Part shown: piece after piece, positions 45,911 to 54,868 of the stretch
Numbering within the stretch: the first letter of the stretch is position 1
Layout: the number at the start of each line of letters is the position of its first letter
Source: Spyradocola sp034113365
GTDB taxonomy: Bacteria; Bacillota; Clostridia; Christensenellales; UBA1750
Length of the DNA stretch: 64,000 nucleotides
NCBI GenBank assembly: GCA_034113365.1
Contig: JAXEXP010000034.1
Span: forward strand, 1 to 64,000
Direction: 5' to 3'
Translations under genes and position numbers: made by a program
Notes under the pieces: model-generated
Database searches by the model: none
What the model saw: only the letters and a program-made list of their open reading frames with translations
Told to the model about the DNA's origin: nothing

Positions 45911-46939
45911 TCAGGTTTCCAGTCTCGCATCGCGCAAGGCGCGCAGCGCGGCGCGCAGGGAGACGGCGGCGGGCACAGCGTAGAACATGCCGGGCAGGCC
46001 CGCGATCCAGCCGCCCGCGATCAGCGAGAGCACGACAAGGGCGGGGTGCAGGCTGGCCATTTCGCCGATGAGGCGGGGAGAGACGAACAGGCCCTCGATC
46101 TGCTGGGCGGCAAACACCACCAGCACGCCGCCCAGCACCGCGGGCAGGCCGCGGCCCGCGCAGAACACCACGATGGGGATGGCGCCCAGCCAGGGGCCAA
46201 AGTAGGGGATGAGGTTGCACAGCATCATGGTGGCGCCCAGCGCCAGCCACGAGGGAATGCCGAGCAGCAGCAGGCCAAGGCCCGTGAGCGTGCCGGTGAC
46301 AAAGGACACCATCAGCTGGCCGGCGACGTAGGCGCCCACCGCGTCGCGCACGGACAGGCCCACGCGCAGCACGCTGCGGCGCGCGGAGCTGGGGATGAGG
46401 CGGGTGAGGAAGGAAAACAGGCGGCGCTTGTCCCGGAGCATGTAGAAGGCGAGCACGGGGGCAAACACCAGGTAGCCCAGGCTGCTGACGCCCTTTGCAA
46501 AGGTGACGAGGCGGTCCATCAGGAACTGCGCGCCGGCGTCGAGCAGGCGGGCGGCCTGGGCGCGCAGCACGGTGACGGCCTCGTCGGGCAGGCCCGCTCT
46601 GCCCAGCGAAGCGGTCATGCGCGTCAGCTGCTCACCAAAGGATTCCACCAGCTGGGGCGCGGCCTGGGCCAGCGCGGTGAGCTGACGGGACAGCGCCGGC
46701 ACACCAAAGAACAGGAAAGCAGCCAGCGCAAGTGCGGCCGAGGCAAAGGCCAGGGCAGCGCAGGGGCCTTGCGCCAGGCGGGTATGGCGGCGGTAGAAGC
46801 GGGAAAGGGGGTCGAGCAGGTAGGCCAGCGTGCCCGACACAAGCAAAAGCAGGGCAATGCGCCCCAGTACCTTCCGAAGAAGCACCGCAAGCGCAATGCC
46901 CGCAAGCAGCAGCAATGCTCTTTTCCATCGCGTGGTCAT
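45911..46939 (-). CDS. AI-2E family transporter
   Basis: A 342-residue protein of the AI-2E/PerM family with about eight membrane segments: a hydrophobic N-terminus (ALLLLAGIALAVLLRKVLG), a soluble loop, then AYVAGQLMVSFVTGTLTGLG and PYFGPWLGAIPIVVF. Members export small molecules or exchange ions; autoinducer transport is shown for few. The B. subtilis homologue YrrI lies near the same ireB-ruvX cluster. Its start follows directly after the stop of a 60-codon gene (TAGATG), so both are one operon. Confidence 0.88.
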   Translation of the reverse strand: MTTRWKRALLLLAGIALAVLLRKVLGRIALLLLVSGTLAYLLDPLSRFYRRHTRLAQGPCAALAFASAALALAAFLFFGVPALSRQLTALAQAAPQLVESFGEQLTRMTASLGRAGLPDEAVTVLRAQAARLLDAGAQFLMDRLVTFAKGVSSLGYLVFAPVLAFYMLRDKRRLFSFLTRLIPSSARRSVLRVGLSVRDAVGAYVAGQLMVSFVTGTLTGLGLLLLGIPSWLALGATMMLCNLIPYFGPWLGAIPIVVFCAGRGLPAVLGGVLVVFAAQQIEGLFVSPRLIGEMASLHPALVVLSLIAGGWIAGLPGMFYAVPAAVSLRAALRALRDARLET

Positions 46940-47122
46940 CTACATTCTTTTTTCCAGCATGGGGGCGACCTTTTTGACCATGCGCTTGCCGCGCTTGACC
47001 GCGTGCCGCGCCATGCCGCGCCCCTGCGGACAGGCCAGCACCGCCGCGGTGACCGCCGCCGCGCCCGCGACCATGCCCATGACCATGCCCACGCCCAGAT
47101 AGGACTTTCTCAACAGAAACAC
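46940..47122 (-). CDS. Small membrane protein with basic tail
   Basis: A 60-residue protein: one N-terminal membrane segment (GVGMVMGMVAGAAAVTAAVL) and a basic C-terminal half (HAVKRGKRMVKKVAPMLEKR), a form like short YtxH-type proteins. Its stop abuts the AI-2E start, which supports it being real. Function unknown. Confidence 0.6.
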   Translation of the reverse strand: MFLLRKSYLGVGMVMGMVAGAAAVTAAVLACPQGRGMARHAVKRGKRMVKKVAPMLEKRM

Positions 47123-47168
47123 CCTCGATTCCGCCTCCTTTGCTCGTCGACCGGGAAAGATGAGTTCA

Positions 47169-47648
47169 TCAGGAGCAGGCCGGAGGGGATGGCTCCTCCC
47201 CGGCTTCCTCCGTCACGGCCACCACGCCGTCGGGCCGCATTGTGAAATCCCGCACCCGGATGCGCCCGCGCGAAAAGTCGTCCACAATGCCATGGGAGAC
47301 CTCCAGCGCGAGCACGCGGCCGCTGCTCTCCTCCACAAACGCGTCCGTCACCCAGCCCAGGCGCTCGCCCGACGTGGACAGCACGGTCAGGCCGATGGCG
47401 TCCTCCTGATGGCGGACGGCTGCGGGCGGCTTTTCCACGGCGTGCACCGTCACCGTCACCTCGCCCCACAGGGCGATATTGCCGAATGAGACGAAGCGCT
47501 TTTTGCGGAACAGGCCGCGCAGCCGCAGCAGCAGGCCCTGTGCGTCCTGCCCGTCGGCGCTCAGGCAGACCCGCTCGACGAACCCCAGCCGCCGCCCCGT
47601 TTTTTCCGTGACGGCGACAAGGCCCGCGATCTTCGATATGCGTTTCAT
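47169..47648 (-). CDS. PRC-barrel domain protein
   Basis: A 159-residue protein; the ATG at 47648 lies 6-7 bases after GGGAG. Two PRC-barrel halves are visible: ISKIAGLVAVTEKTGRRLG and later IGLTVLSTSGERLGWVTDA, ending with FSRGRIRVRDF. PRC-barrels bind RNA or other proteins at membranes; the YlmC/YmxH group appears in spore-formers. It lies 46 bases before the small membrane protein. Confidence 0.82.
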   Translation of the reverse strand: MKRISKIAGLVAVTEKTGRRLGFVERVCLSADGQDAQGLLLRLRGLFRKKRFVSFGNIALWGEVTVTVHAVEKPPAAVRHQEDAIGLTVLSTSGERLGWVTDAFVEESSGRVLALEVSHGIVDDFSRGRIRVRDFTMRPDGVVAVTEEAGEEPSPPACS

Positions 47649-47693
47649 GCACATCTCCCTTTTTGCAAGCAGTGCGTTCTTCACTGGACATAA

Positions 47694-47739
47694 ATTGCCC
47701 CGCTTTGCGGCCGCTCATGCAGCCAGAAAGCGGGGCAAT
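47694..47739 (-). terminator. Hairpin downstream of nifU
   Basis: ATTGCCCCGCTTT (47694-47706) and AAAGCGGGGCAAT (47727-47739) form a perfect 13-bp stem just past the nifU stop; followed on the minus strand by TTATG only. Confidence 0.7.
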
Positions 47740-47769
47740 GCCCAGTTTTATGAAATTTGATGGGGGAGC

Positions 47770-48189
47770 TCAGTCCTCGTCGTGCTCGACGTCGGGCTTG
47801 GTAAAGCCCTCGGGCAGCGGGATGTTGTTCTTGTTGAAGTAGTCCTCCAGCGCCTCTTTGAGCGCCTGCTCGGCCAGCAGCGAGCAGTGCATCTTGACGG
47901 GGGGCAGGCCGTCCAGCGCCTCGGCAACGGCCTTGTTGGTCAGCTTGAGCGCCTCCTCGATGGACTTGCCCTTGACCATCTCGGTGGCCATGGAGGAGGT
48001 GGCGATGGCCGCGCCGCAGCCGAAGGTCTTGAACTTGACGTCGGTGATGATGCCGTCCTCGATCTTGAGGAAGATGCGCATGATGTCGCCGCACTTGGGG
48101 TTGCCCACGGTGCCCACGCCGTCGGCGTTCTCGATCTCGCCCACGTTGCGCGGGTTGGTGAAGTGATCCATTACCTTCTCAGAATACAT
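47770..48189 (-). CDS. nifU: Fe-S cluster assembly scaffold (NifU/IscU)
   Basis: A 139-residue scaffold. The three cluster-binding Cys are in VGNPKCGDIM, FKTFGCGAA and VKMHCSLLAE, with the Asp after the first Cys. It takes sulfur from NifS and iron to build clusters. The C-terminus ends KPDVEHDED, slightly longer than IscU. It is 38 bases downstream of nifS, in the order Rrf2-nifS-nifU. Confidence 0.95.
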   Translation of the reverse strand: MYSEKVMDHFTNPRNVGEIENADGVGTVGNPKCGDIMRIFLKIEDGIITDVKFKTFGCGAAIATSSMATEMVKGKSIEEALKLTNKAVAEALDGLPPVKMHCSLLAEQALKEALEDYFNKNNIPLPEGFTKPDVEHDED

Positions 48190-48227
48190 AAATTGCTCTC
48201 CTTGCCTGTATCGTGCGTTATGATGGC

Positions 48228-49412
48228 TTACTGCTTCTTGGAAACGTAGTCGGCGTACAGCGGGGACATGGAGCGCAGGCGCTCGACGATCTTGGGCAGC
48301 TGCTCAAGCACGTAATCGACGTCCTGCTCGGTGTTGTCGCGGCCCAGCGTCAGGCGCAGGGAGCCGTGCGCGATCTCGTGCGGCAGGCCGATGGCCAGCA
48401 GCACATGGGAGGGGTCCAGGCTGCCCGAGGTGCAGGCGGAGCCGGAAGAGCCTGCGATGCCCACCATGTCCAGCGACAGCAGCAGCGACTCGCCCTCGAT
48501 GAAGCGGACGGAGACGTTGACGTTGCCGGGCAGGCGGCGGGTGGGATGGCCGTTGAGGCGGGAATCGGGGATCTTTTCGAGGATGCCCTGGATGAGGCGG
48601 TCGCGCATGGCGGTCAGGCGGGCGTTCTCCTCCTGCTGCTCGGCGGTGATCATCTCGATGGCCTTGCCCATGCCCACGATGGCGGGCAGGTTCTCGGTGC
48701 CGGCTCTACGGCTGCGCTCCTGTGCGCCGCCCTCGATGAGGTTCTCCAGGCGCACGCCGGAACGGACGTACAGCGCGCCCACGCCCTTGGGGGCGTAGAA
48801 CTTGTGGCCCGACATGGACAGCATGTCCACGTTCATGGCCTTGACGTCCACCGGGACGTGGCCGATGGCCTGCACGGCGTCGGTGTGGAAGAGCACGCCA
48901 TGCTTCTTGCAGACCGCGCCGATCTCGGCGATGGGCTCGATTGTGCCGATCTCGTTGTTGGCCATCATGATGGAGACGAGGATGGTCTCGGGGGTGATGG
49001 CGGCCTCGACCTGCTCGGGCGTGACCAGACCGTACTCGTCGACGGGCAGGTAGGTGACGGTAAAGCCCTCTTTTTCCAGCGCCTTGCAGGTGTGCAGGAT
49101 GGCGTGGTGCTCGATGGCGGTGGTGATGATGTGGTTGCCCTTGGCGCGCAGCTGATGCGCGGTGCCCTTGAGCGCCCAGTTGTCGGACTCGGAGCCGCCG
49201 GCGGTGAAGAAGATCTCCTCCTTCTTGGCGCCGATGGCGGTGGCGACCTGCGTGCGCGCCTTCTCCAGCGCTTTTTTCGCCTCGCGGCCGAACGCGTGCA
49301 CGGAGCTCGGGTTGCCGTAGGTTTCGGTCATGATGGGCAGGACCTCCGCCGCCACCTCGGGGCGCACGCGCGTGGTCGCCGCATTGTCCAGATAAATTCT
49401 CTCCATATTCAT
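48228..49412 (-). CDS. nifS: Cysteine desulfurase (NifS/IscS)
   Basis: A 394-residue PLP enzyme. Two starts are possible, 49412 (GGAGG 4 bases away) and 49406 (10 bases); both give MERIYLDNAATTRV. MSGHKFYAPKG has the PLP lysine and SSGSACTSGS the catalytic Cys on the mobile loop. It removes sulfur from cysteine for Fe-S assembly. It lies between the Rrf2 regulator and nifU, the usual Clostridia arrangement. Confidence 0.96.
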   Translation of the reverse strand: MNMERIYLDNAATTRVRPEVAAEVLPIMTETYGNPSSVHAFGREAKKALEKARTQVATAIGAKKEEIFFTAGGSESDNWALKGTAHQLRAKGNHIITTAIEHHAILHTCKALEKEGFTVTYLPVDEYGLVTPEQVEAAITPETILVSIMMANNEIGTIEPIAEIGAVCKKHGVLFHTDAVQAIGHVPVDVKAMNVDMLSMSGHKFYAPKGVGALYVRSGVRLENLIEGGAQERSRRAGTENLPAIVGMGKAIEMITAEQQEENARLTAMRDRLIQGILEKIPDSRLNGHPTRRLPGNVNVSVRFIEGESLLLSLDMVGIAGSSGSACTSGSLDPSHVLLAIGLPHEIAHGSLRLTLGRDNTEQDVDYVLEQLPKIVERLRSMSPLYADYVSKKQ

Positions 49413-49442
49413 ACATCCTCCGGCCATTGATCGGCCTGTAAA

Positions 49443-49889
49443 TTATTTCTTGCTGGTTCCCTCGTGGCAGCGGCTGTCCGCGCAATCGGCGCAGACGTCG
49501 TTGAGCATGTCCTGCAGCGTGATGCTGTCCATCAGGTCGTTGACGCCCCGGTGGATGCGCAGCCACAGCGCGTGCATCGCGCAGCCCTCGGAGTTGGCGC
49601 AGGGCTCGGTGATGCAGTCCGTGGCGGCAAGGGGGCCTTCCACGGCCCGCAGGATCGCGCCCACGGAGATATCCTTCGGCTCGCGCGAGAGCGTATAACC
49701 GCCTTGCGCGCCGCGGATGGACAGCACCAGCCCCGCCTTGCGCAGCGGCGCGATCAGCTGCTCCAGATACGCCTCGGGAATGGACTGCCGCTCCGCGATG
49801 CACTTGACCGACTGCGGCGCCTGTCCGTAGACGCACGCCAGGTCGTACATCGCCCGCACGCCGTACCTTCCCTTGGTGGACAATTTCAC
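49443..49889 (-). CDS. iscR: Rrf2 family regulator (IscR-like)
   Basis: A 148-residue regulator. I prefer GTG at 49889 (VKLSTKGRYGVRAMYDLACV is the family start) preceded by GGGAG; an ATG 14 codons upstream is less likely. Residues 1-80 are the winged HTH. CITEPC followed by NSEGC gives three Cys for an Fe-S cluster, as in IscR. A Cys-rich C-terminus (CADCADSRC) may add ligands. It controls the nifS-nifU genes that follow, in response to cluster supply. Confidence 0.92.
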   Translation of the reverse strand: MKLSTKGRYGVRAMYDLACVYGQAPQSVKCIAERQSIPEAYLEQLIAPLRKAGLVLSIRGAQGGYTLSREPKDISVGAILRAVEGPLAATDCITEPCANSEGCAMHALWLRIHRGVNDLMDSITLQDMLNDVCADCADSRCHEGTSKK

Positions 49890-49923
49890 GTTCCCGATGC
49901 TCCCTTCAAGCTGTTCGATCATT

Positions 49924-49942
49924 CCCGACAAAAATTATCGGG
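49924..49942 (-). promoter_or_regulatory. Palindromic operator before the Rrf2 gene
   Basis: A 19-base dyad CCCGACAAAAATTATCGGG lies just upstream of the regulator gene. Rrf2 proteins bind such dyads, so this is probably the autoregulatory site of the Fe-S operon. Confidence 0.65.
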
Positions 49943-50092
49943 TTTTTCCGTTGACTATATTATCACCACCGCAGGCGGCTGTCAATCACCAATCCGATTA
50001 AAATTATAAGAAATACAAAGACTTCACAATTTCCGTCAAGCGCGGCGGGGCGGGATGTGGTATGCTGATTGTGCAAGGAGGGGGGAGCGAAT

Positions 50093-50929
50093 ATGGATCC
50101 ATCCGCAAAAGCGGCTGCGGCGCGCATGAAGGCCTTCATCGACGCACATCTGGAGCAGCCCGTCACCCTGCAGCAGCTGGCCGCGGCCGCCGGCTACTCG
50201 CCAACCCATTGCATCCGCATATTCCGCGAAGCCTTCGGGCAGACGCCGGTGGCCTATCTGCGCGCGCAGAGGCTGGACGGCGCTGCCTGCGAGCTGGCGC
50301 GCACCGCAAGGAGCGTCACCGCCATCGCGCTGGACTTCGAGTTCGGCTCACACGAGGGCTTCACCCGCGCTTTTGCCCGGCATTTCGGCAAAAGCCCCGC
50401 TGCGTTCCGTCAACGCGTGAAAGGAGCAAACAAAATGACCGCAAAGACATTGCCGATCTTCATTCAGATCCTCGACCGGCCCGCGCGCAAGGCCATCGTA
50501 AAGCGCGCAAAGACCGCAGACGAATACTGGTCCTACTGCCAGGAGGCGGGCTGCGAGATGTGGGAGGTGCTGGGGAGCATCCCCGGGGCGCTGCAGGAGC
50601 CCAGCGGCATGTGGCTGCCCGCACACCTCGTGCCCGAGGGGACGTCTACCTATGTGGCGGGCGTGGAGGTGCCCGCGGACTACGCAGGCCCGCTGCCCGA
50701 GGGCATGGAGCTGATCGAGCTGCCGCCCTGCCGGATGATGCTGTTCCAAGGCCCGCCCTACGACGAGGACGACATGGGCGACGCCATCGGCGCGATGTGG
50801 GACGCCATCGACGCCTACGACCCGACGGCCGTGGGATACGCGTTCGCGCCGGAGCTGGCGCCGCGGCAGCAGTATTCGCCCCAGGGCGACCGCGGCTACA
50901 TCGAGCTGCGCCCGGTGCGCGAGCTGTAA
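50093..50929 (+). CDS. AraC regulator with GyrI-like effector domain
   Basis: A 278-residue protein; the ATG at 50093 follows AGGAGGGGGG. Residues 10-105 hold the double HTH (VTLQQLAAAAGYSPTHCIRI and VTAIALDFEFGSHEGFTRAF). Residues 120-278 are a GyrI/BmrR-type ligand-binding domain (LFQGPPYDEDDMG, RGYIELRPVREL). The layout matches SoxS/Rob-like regulators of drug or stress response. Binding of a hydrophobic or cationic compound is likely. It is divergent from the Rrf2 gene. Confidence 0.9.
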   Translation: MDPSAKAAAARMKAFIDAHLEQPVTLQQLAAAAGYSPTHCIRIFREAFGQTPVAYLRAQRLDGAACELARTARSVTAIALDFEFGSHEGFTRAFARHFGKSPAAFRQRVKGANKMTAKTLPIFIQILDRPARKAIVKRAKTADEYWSYCQEAGCEMWEVLGSIPGALQEPSGMWLPAHLVPEGTSTYVAGVEVPADYAGPLPEGMELIELPPCRMMLFQGPPYDEDDMGDAIGAMWDAIDAYDPTAVGYAFAPELAPRQQYSPQGDRGYIELRPVREL

Positions 50930-50942
50930 AAGGGCACAGAAA

Positions 50943-50968
50943 AGAGGCCTTTCCGGTTGGAAGGGCCT
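50943..50968 (+). terminator. AraC terminator; left copy of a direct repeat
   Basis: AGGCCTTTCC-GGTT-GGAAGGGCCT hairpin followed by ATTTTC. A near-identical copy (one base shorter) is at 51134-51158, bounding a non-coding element. Confidence 0.75.
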
Positions 50969-51133
50969 ATTTTCTGTATCGGAAGCGATTTTTCTTCGAC
51001 AAACGTTTCAGGCACGGATGAAGGAGCGTGTTGATCTGCCTTTATTTGCCCTAACGTACAGAAAATCACTCCTTAGCGGGTACACGCCCCTTCCTGCATC
51101 CCTGAACAGTTTTTACCCTTTTTTGACAGTCTG
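50969..51133 (+). repeat. Non-coding repeat element, copy A
   Basis: About 165 bases between two copies of the same hairpin. Shared with copy B at 60468-60764 (opposite strand): TTTTCTGTATCGGAAGCGAT at one end, a central TACAGAAAATC followed by CTCCT and GCGGGTACACGCCCC, and TTTTTTGACAG(T/G)CTGAG at the other end. No open frame of note. Confidence 0.65.
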
Positions 51134-51158
51134 AGAGGCTTTCCGGTTGGAAGGGCCT
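51134..51158 (-). terminator. comEC terminator; right copy of a direct repeat
   Basis: Same hairpin as at 50943-50968, 6 bases past the comEC stop. Confidence 0.65.
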
Positions 51159-51163
51159 CTTCT

Positions 51164-53329
51164 TTACGGTTGGCCGGTGAAGAGCTGCTGCCAGGGCGTC
51201 GGTGGGGAATAGCCCTGCGCGGTGCAGCCATCGGGGGTGATGCGGACGGTGACCGCGCCGCATTCGTCCGTGCGGAATATCTGCGCGCCGGAGGCTGCGA
51301 GGCGGTCCAGCACCTCGGGGCGGGGGAAGCCGTAGCGGTTGGGCGTGCCGACGGAGAGGACGGCGAGCTCGGGCGTGGTTTGGGCGAGCAGCGCGTCGGA
51401 GGTGGCGGTGGCGCTGCCGTGGTGGGGCACCTTGAGCACGTCGCAGTCGGGCAGGGCGAGCGCGGCCTCGGTGCGGGCGGAGATGTCGCCGGCAAACAGC
51501 AGCGTGCGGCCGGCGCAGTCCACGCGCAGTACGAGGGAGTCGTCGTTCTCCTGGCCCTCGCGGACGGCGGCGGGCGAGAGCACCGTGACGGTGAACGCAT
51601 CCGCGGTGAAGGCGTCGCCCGCGGTCAGCTCGAGTATGGGGATGTTCTTCTCCTGCGCGGCGGCGAGTGCGGGCTCCAGGCCCTCCCAGCTCATGCCGCG
51701 GGGCACCATCACCGCGCCGACGGGCACGGTTTGCAGCAGGTGCTCCAGACCGCCCGCATGGTCGCCGTCGGCATGGGTGAGCAGCACGGCGTTGAGGGAG
51801 CGGCCCTCGCCCTGCATATAGGAGACGGCGGCGCTGCCCGTCCAGCCGGTATCCACGAGCAGCGCGGCGTTTTCGGAGCGCAGCAGCGCGCTGTCCGCCG
51901 TGCCAACGGAGAAGAAGGTGACGGTGGGCGTTTGGCGGCGGTCGAGCTCGCCCGGCAGCCAGAGGAGCAGGGAGAGCGCCGTCGCGCACAGGATGCCTGC
52001 GGCCAGCGCGATGCGCCTGCGCCTGGCAAATTCCATAAAGTAAGGCGAGCAGAGGAACAGCAGGCCCACAAAGCACACGAGCACGAACACGGGCGGCGAG
52101 GCGGCGTCCATCTGCGCGAAGGGGACGTCTGCGACCGTCTCGCACAGCAGGGCGAGCAGGCGCAGCAGCAGGCGGGCGGCGAAGGCCGGGGCGGCAGCCA
52201 ACGCGGGACAGACCATGTGCAGCAGCAGCGCGGGCAGGCCCAACATCACCGCGCCCGCGGCAAGCGGCACGGCCAGCAGGTTGGTCAGCAGCGAGAGCAG
52301 GTTGACGGTATGGAACACGTACAGCTGCACGGGCAGCACGCCCAGCTGCGCGCTGATCGACACCGCGATAGCGCTGCACAGAAAGGCGGGGATGCGCAGC
52401 TTTTTGAGCGCCGCCTGGATGCGGCCGCACAGCAGCAGGATGCCCGTCACCGCGCCGACGGACATCAGAAAGCCGGCGCGCAGCACCTCGGTGGGGCGAA
52501 AGGCGAGCGCGGCGAGGATCGCGGCGGCAAGCGCGGTGGGGCCGTCGGGCTTGCGGCCGAAGCGGCGGGCGGCAAGGCCCATGCCCAGCATCACCAGCGC
52601 GCGCAGCACGGAAAACGCGGACTCGGCAAGCAGTGCATAGCCGGACAGCAGCGCCATGGTCAGCAGGATCTGCGGGAGAGAGTTTTTGCGCATCCAGCCC
52701 AGCAGCAGCGCGGCGAGCGCGGCCACAAAGCCCACGTGCAGGCCGGACACCGCCAGCAGGTGCGCGGCGCCGCTGCGGCGGAAGGCCTGCTGCTCCTCGT
52801 CGGTCAGCCCGTCCTCCTCGCCCAGCAGCAGAGCGGAGGCCAGGCCGCTCTCCTCCGGCCAGAGCGCTGCGATGTGCGCCTGGGCGGAGCTACGCAGGGC
52901 TGCGCGCAGCGAAAAGGGTGCGGCGGCGCTGTGGGCGTCGAGCGCGCCGGAGCAGCGGTAGCGCACGCCGTCGGAGAGGAACCAGTAGCGCTCGTCCCAG
53001 CCATGCGGGTTTGCGGGCGGGGACAGCGGCTGCAGCGTGACGCGGGCGCGCACCGCCATGCCCGCAGCCAGCACATGGCCGCAGGGTTCTGGCTCCATCA
53101 GCACGTTGCCGGGGCGGAGCGTGCCCTCGCCGGTTGTAAGCGTGACATCGGTGAGGAACAGGCGGTCGCCGTCCACGCGGGAGACGGTGGCGGTCAGCTC
53201 GCCCGAAAGGGGCTCCGTGGGCAGGGAAGCCAGCGCGTCAAAGCTGTACGCGGTACAAAACAGCAGCGCGGCAAGGGCCAGCCACACCAGCGGCCGCCCC
53301 GGTTTGCATTTGATTGCCCGAACGCGCAT
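51164..53329 (-). CDS. comEC: DNA uptake channel ComEC/Rec2
   Basis: A 721-residue protein. An N-terminal soluble domain is followed by the competence domain (AVSGLHVGFVAALAALLLG) with about nine membrane segments, then a metallo-beta-lactamase domain: VLLTHADGDHAGG, AGDIS and LKVPHHGS. It carries single-stranded DNA across the membrane in natural transformation. No other competence gene is in the window. It begins 4 bases after the SH3b protein gene ends. Confidence 0.93.
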   Translation of the reverse strand: MRVRAIKCKPGRPLVWLALAALLFCTAYSFDALASLPTEPLSGELTATVSRVDGDRLFLTDVTLTTGEGTLRPGNVLMEPEPCGHVLAAGMAVRARVTLQPLSPPANPHGWDERYWFLSDGVRYRCSGALDAHSAAAPFSLRAALRSSAQAHIAALWPEESGLASALLLGEEDGLTDEEQQAFRRSGAAHLLAVSGLHVGFVAALAALLLGWMRKNSLPQILLTMALLSGYALLAESAFSVLRALVMLGMGLAARRFGRKPDGPTALAAAILAALAFRPTEVLRAGFLMSVGAVTGILLLCGRIQAALKKLRIPAFLCSAIAVSISAQLGVLPVQLYVFHTVNLLSLLTNLLAVPLAAGAVMLGLPALLLHMVCPALAAAPAFAARLLLRLLALLCETVADVPFAQMDAASPPVFVLVCFVGLLFLCSPYFMEFARRRRIALAAGILCATALSLLLWLPGELDRRQTPTVTFFSVGTADSALLRSENAALLVDTGWTGSAAVSYMQGEGRSLNAVLLTHADGDHAGGLEHLLQTVPVGAVMVPRGMSWEGLEPALAAAQEKNIPILELTAGDAFTADAFTVTVLSPAAVREGQENDDSLVLRVDCAGRTLLFAGDISARTEAALALPDCDVLKVPHHGSATATSDALLAQTTPELAVLSVGTPNRYGFPRPEVLDRLAASGAQIFRTDECGAVTVRITPDGCTAQGYSPPTPWQQLFTGQP

Positions 53330-53333
53330 GGCG

Positions 53334-54749
53334 TCAGCGGCCCAGATACCGCGCGCAGACGTACTGCCCCTGCGCGGTCAGCGCCCAGCCGTCCTCCACC
53401 TGCACGACCTCCACCACGTCGCCGCGGTGCAGCAGGCCGGTGCGCGGGGCGGCGGTGGACGGGGCCTGCCGCACGTTGAGATTGCGGCACAGCACGGTCA
53501 TGCGCTGTATCGGCCCGCAGACGGTGATCTTCGCGGAGGCGGCGTCGTACACGCGGCCGCCGAGGGTGTAGCGCGCGGTGAGATAGGCTGCGCCGGGCTG
53601 TACGCCGATGACGGCCTTGCCGGCGGTGACGTCCAGCACCTGCGCGTCCGTGCCGGGGCCGGGCAGCAGCTCGAGGCGGCCCGCGGCATTGGTGCGCACC
53701 GGCTCGCCCGTGGCAACGCCCAGCACGATGGGCTCCAGCACGCCGCCCACGGGCAGCGTGTACGCGCTCTGTTCAAAATAGATGCCCTTGGGGTCGACCG
53801 GCGGCACGTCGAAGCGCTGCACCAGCGTCAGCTCCGGCGAGCGGTACAGCGCATCCTCCGTTTCTACGCAAAACGCCACCTTCCGGTGGCGCAGGGGATC
53901 GGCGGCGGCGTCCAGCAGGTATTCGGCACGGCTTTGCTCCAGCCGGCATTCCTCTTCCAGGTGCAGCGCGGCGCTCTGTCCCGGCTGCGCGCAGGCGGTC
54001 TGCCCGGCCCAGGCGATGACGGTGAACGGGGCGCCGTTTTCATCGGAAAAGGTGATGCGCACGCGGGGCTCGCCCACGGCGGTGGCGGGGTGGTCGAGGT
54101 AGATGCGGCCGCCCAGCAGGTAGGCGTCGACGTTCTGCCCGTCCAGCGCGGCGATGCGCAGCACGCGCTCCTGCTTGTATTCATGGGTGTTTTGGAGCAC
54201 GACGGTGATGTGGGCGGTCTCGGTGACGCGCACGCCGTCCAACACCGCCTGCACGCGCACGGCATAGTCCGCCGTGCCGCCTTCTTTGGTGAGCAGTATG
54301 GGGAAAACGGCGCAGTACAGGCCGTCCAGGTTGGCGTTCTGCCAGCCGATGGCCTCGCCGTAGGCGGCGCCCTCCGGCGCGGCGACGGGCTGCCCGTTGA
54401 CGGTGAGCACGACCTGGTCGGGGTCCTGGATGGAGGCGAGCTCCTCCCCGAAGCCGTCCACCGTCACCAGCGCCACGGGCGCATCCTCTTCAAAGCGGCC
54501 GACGCACTCGGGCGTCTCCTGCTCAAAGTCGTATTCGTATTCGACCTGCGCGGTATCTGCGATGCGGCCCGAGGTGCGGGTCTGCTTCACCACGGTGTAC
54601 TTGCCGTTGATGCTGGTGACCAAATCGATGGAGCTGACGCGCAGGCCATAGGAATCCCGGGTGACGGACAGCGCCGTTTCAGCGCGCACGGAAAGGAGCG
54701 GTCGGAGCAGCAACAGGGTCAGCATGAGGAGCGCAGCCGTTCGTTTCAT
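53334..54749 (-). CDS. Exported protein with Ig-like and SH3b domains
   Basis: A 471-residue protein; the ATG at 54749 follows AAGGGGG. The signal peptide MKRTAALLMLTLLLLRPLLS ends near SVRAE. The middle is beta-rich, with repeats like cadherin or Ig modules. A BIG2-like part lies near AGKAVIGVQPGAAYLTARY, and the last 60 residues are a bacterial SH3 domain (CRNLNVRQAPSTAAPRTGLL). It probably acts at the cell wall. It is 4 bases upstream of comEC. Confidence 0.78.
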   Translation of the reverse strand: MKRTAALLMLTLLLLRPLLSVRAETALSVTRDSYGLRVSSIDLVTSINGKYTVVKQTRTSGRIADTAQVEYEYDFEQETPECVGRFEEDAPVALVTVDGFGEELASIQDPDQVVLTVNGQPVAAPEGAAYGEAIGWQNANLDGLYCAVFPILLTKEGGTADYAVRVQAVLDGVRVTETAHITVVLQNTHEYKQERVLRIAALDGQNVDAYLLGGRIYLDHPATAVGEPRVRITFSDENGAPFTVIAWAGQTACAQPGQSAALHLEEECRLEQSRAEYLLDAAADPLRHRKVAFCVETEDALYRSPELTLVQRFDVPPVDPKGIYFEQSAYTLPVGGVLEPIVLGVATGEPVRTNAAGRLELLPGPGTDAQVLDVTAGKAVIGVQPGAAYLTARYTLGGRVYDAASAKITVCGPIQRMTVLCRNLNVRQAPSTAAPRTGLLHRGDVVEVVQVEDGWALTAQGQYVCARYLGR

Positions 54750-54797
54750 CCGGATTCCCCCTTGAATCATGTTATGAAGTTGTAAATTTACGCTTTT

Positions 54798-54826
54798 AGA
54801 ATAACATATTTTATTATAATTGTAAA
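54798..54826 (-). promoter_or_regulatory. Promoter of the SH3b-comEC operon
   Basis: On the minus strand TTTACA (54821-54826), 17 bases, TATTCT (54798-54803), in an AT-rich gap. Confidence 0.6.
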
Positions 54827-54868
54827 GAGTTTTTTGGGGGATAAATACCGGATCTCTGCGCCTTTGGG

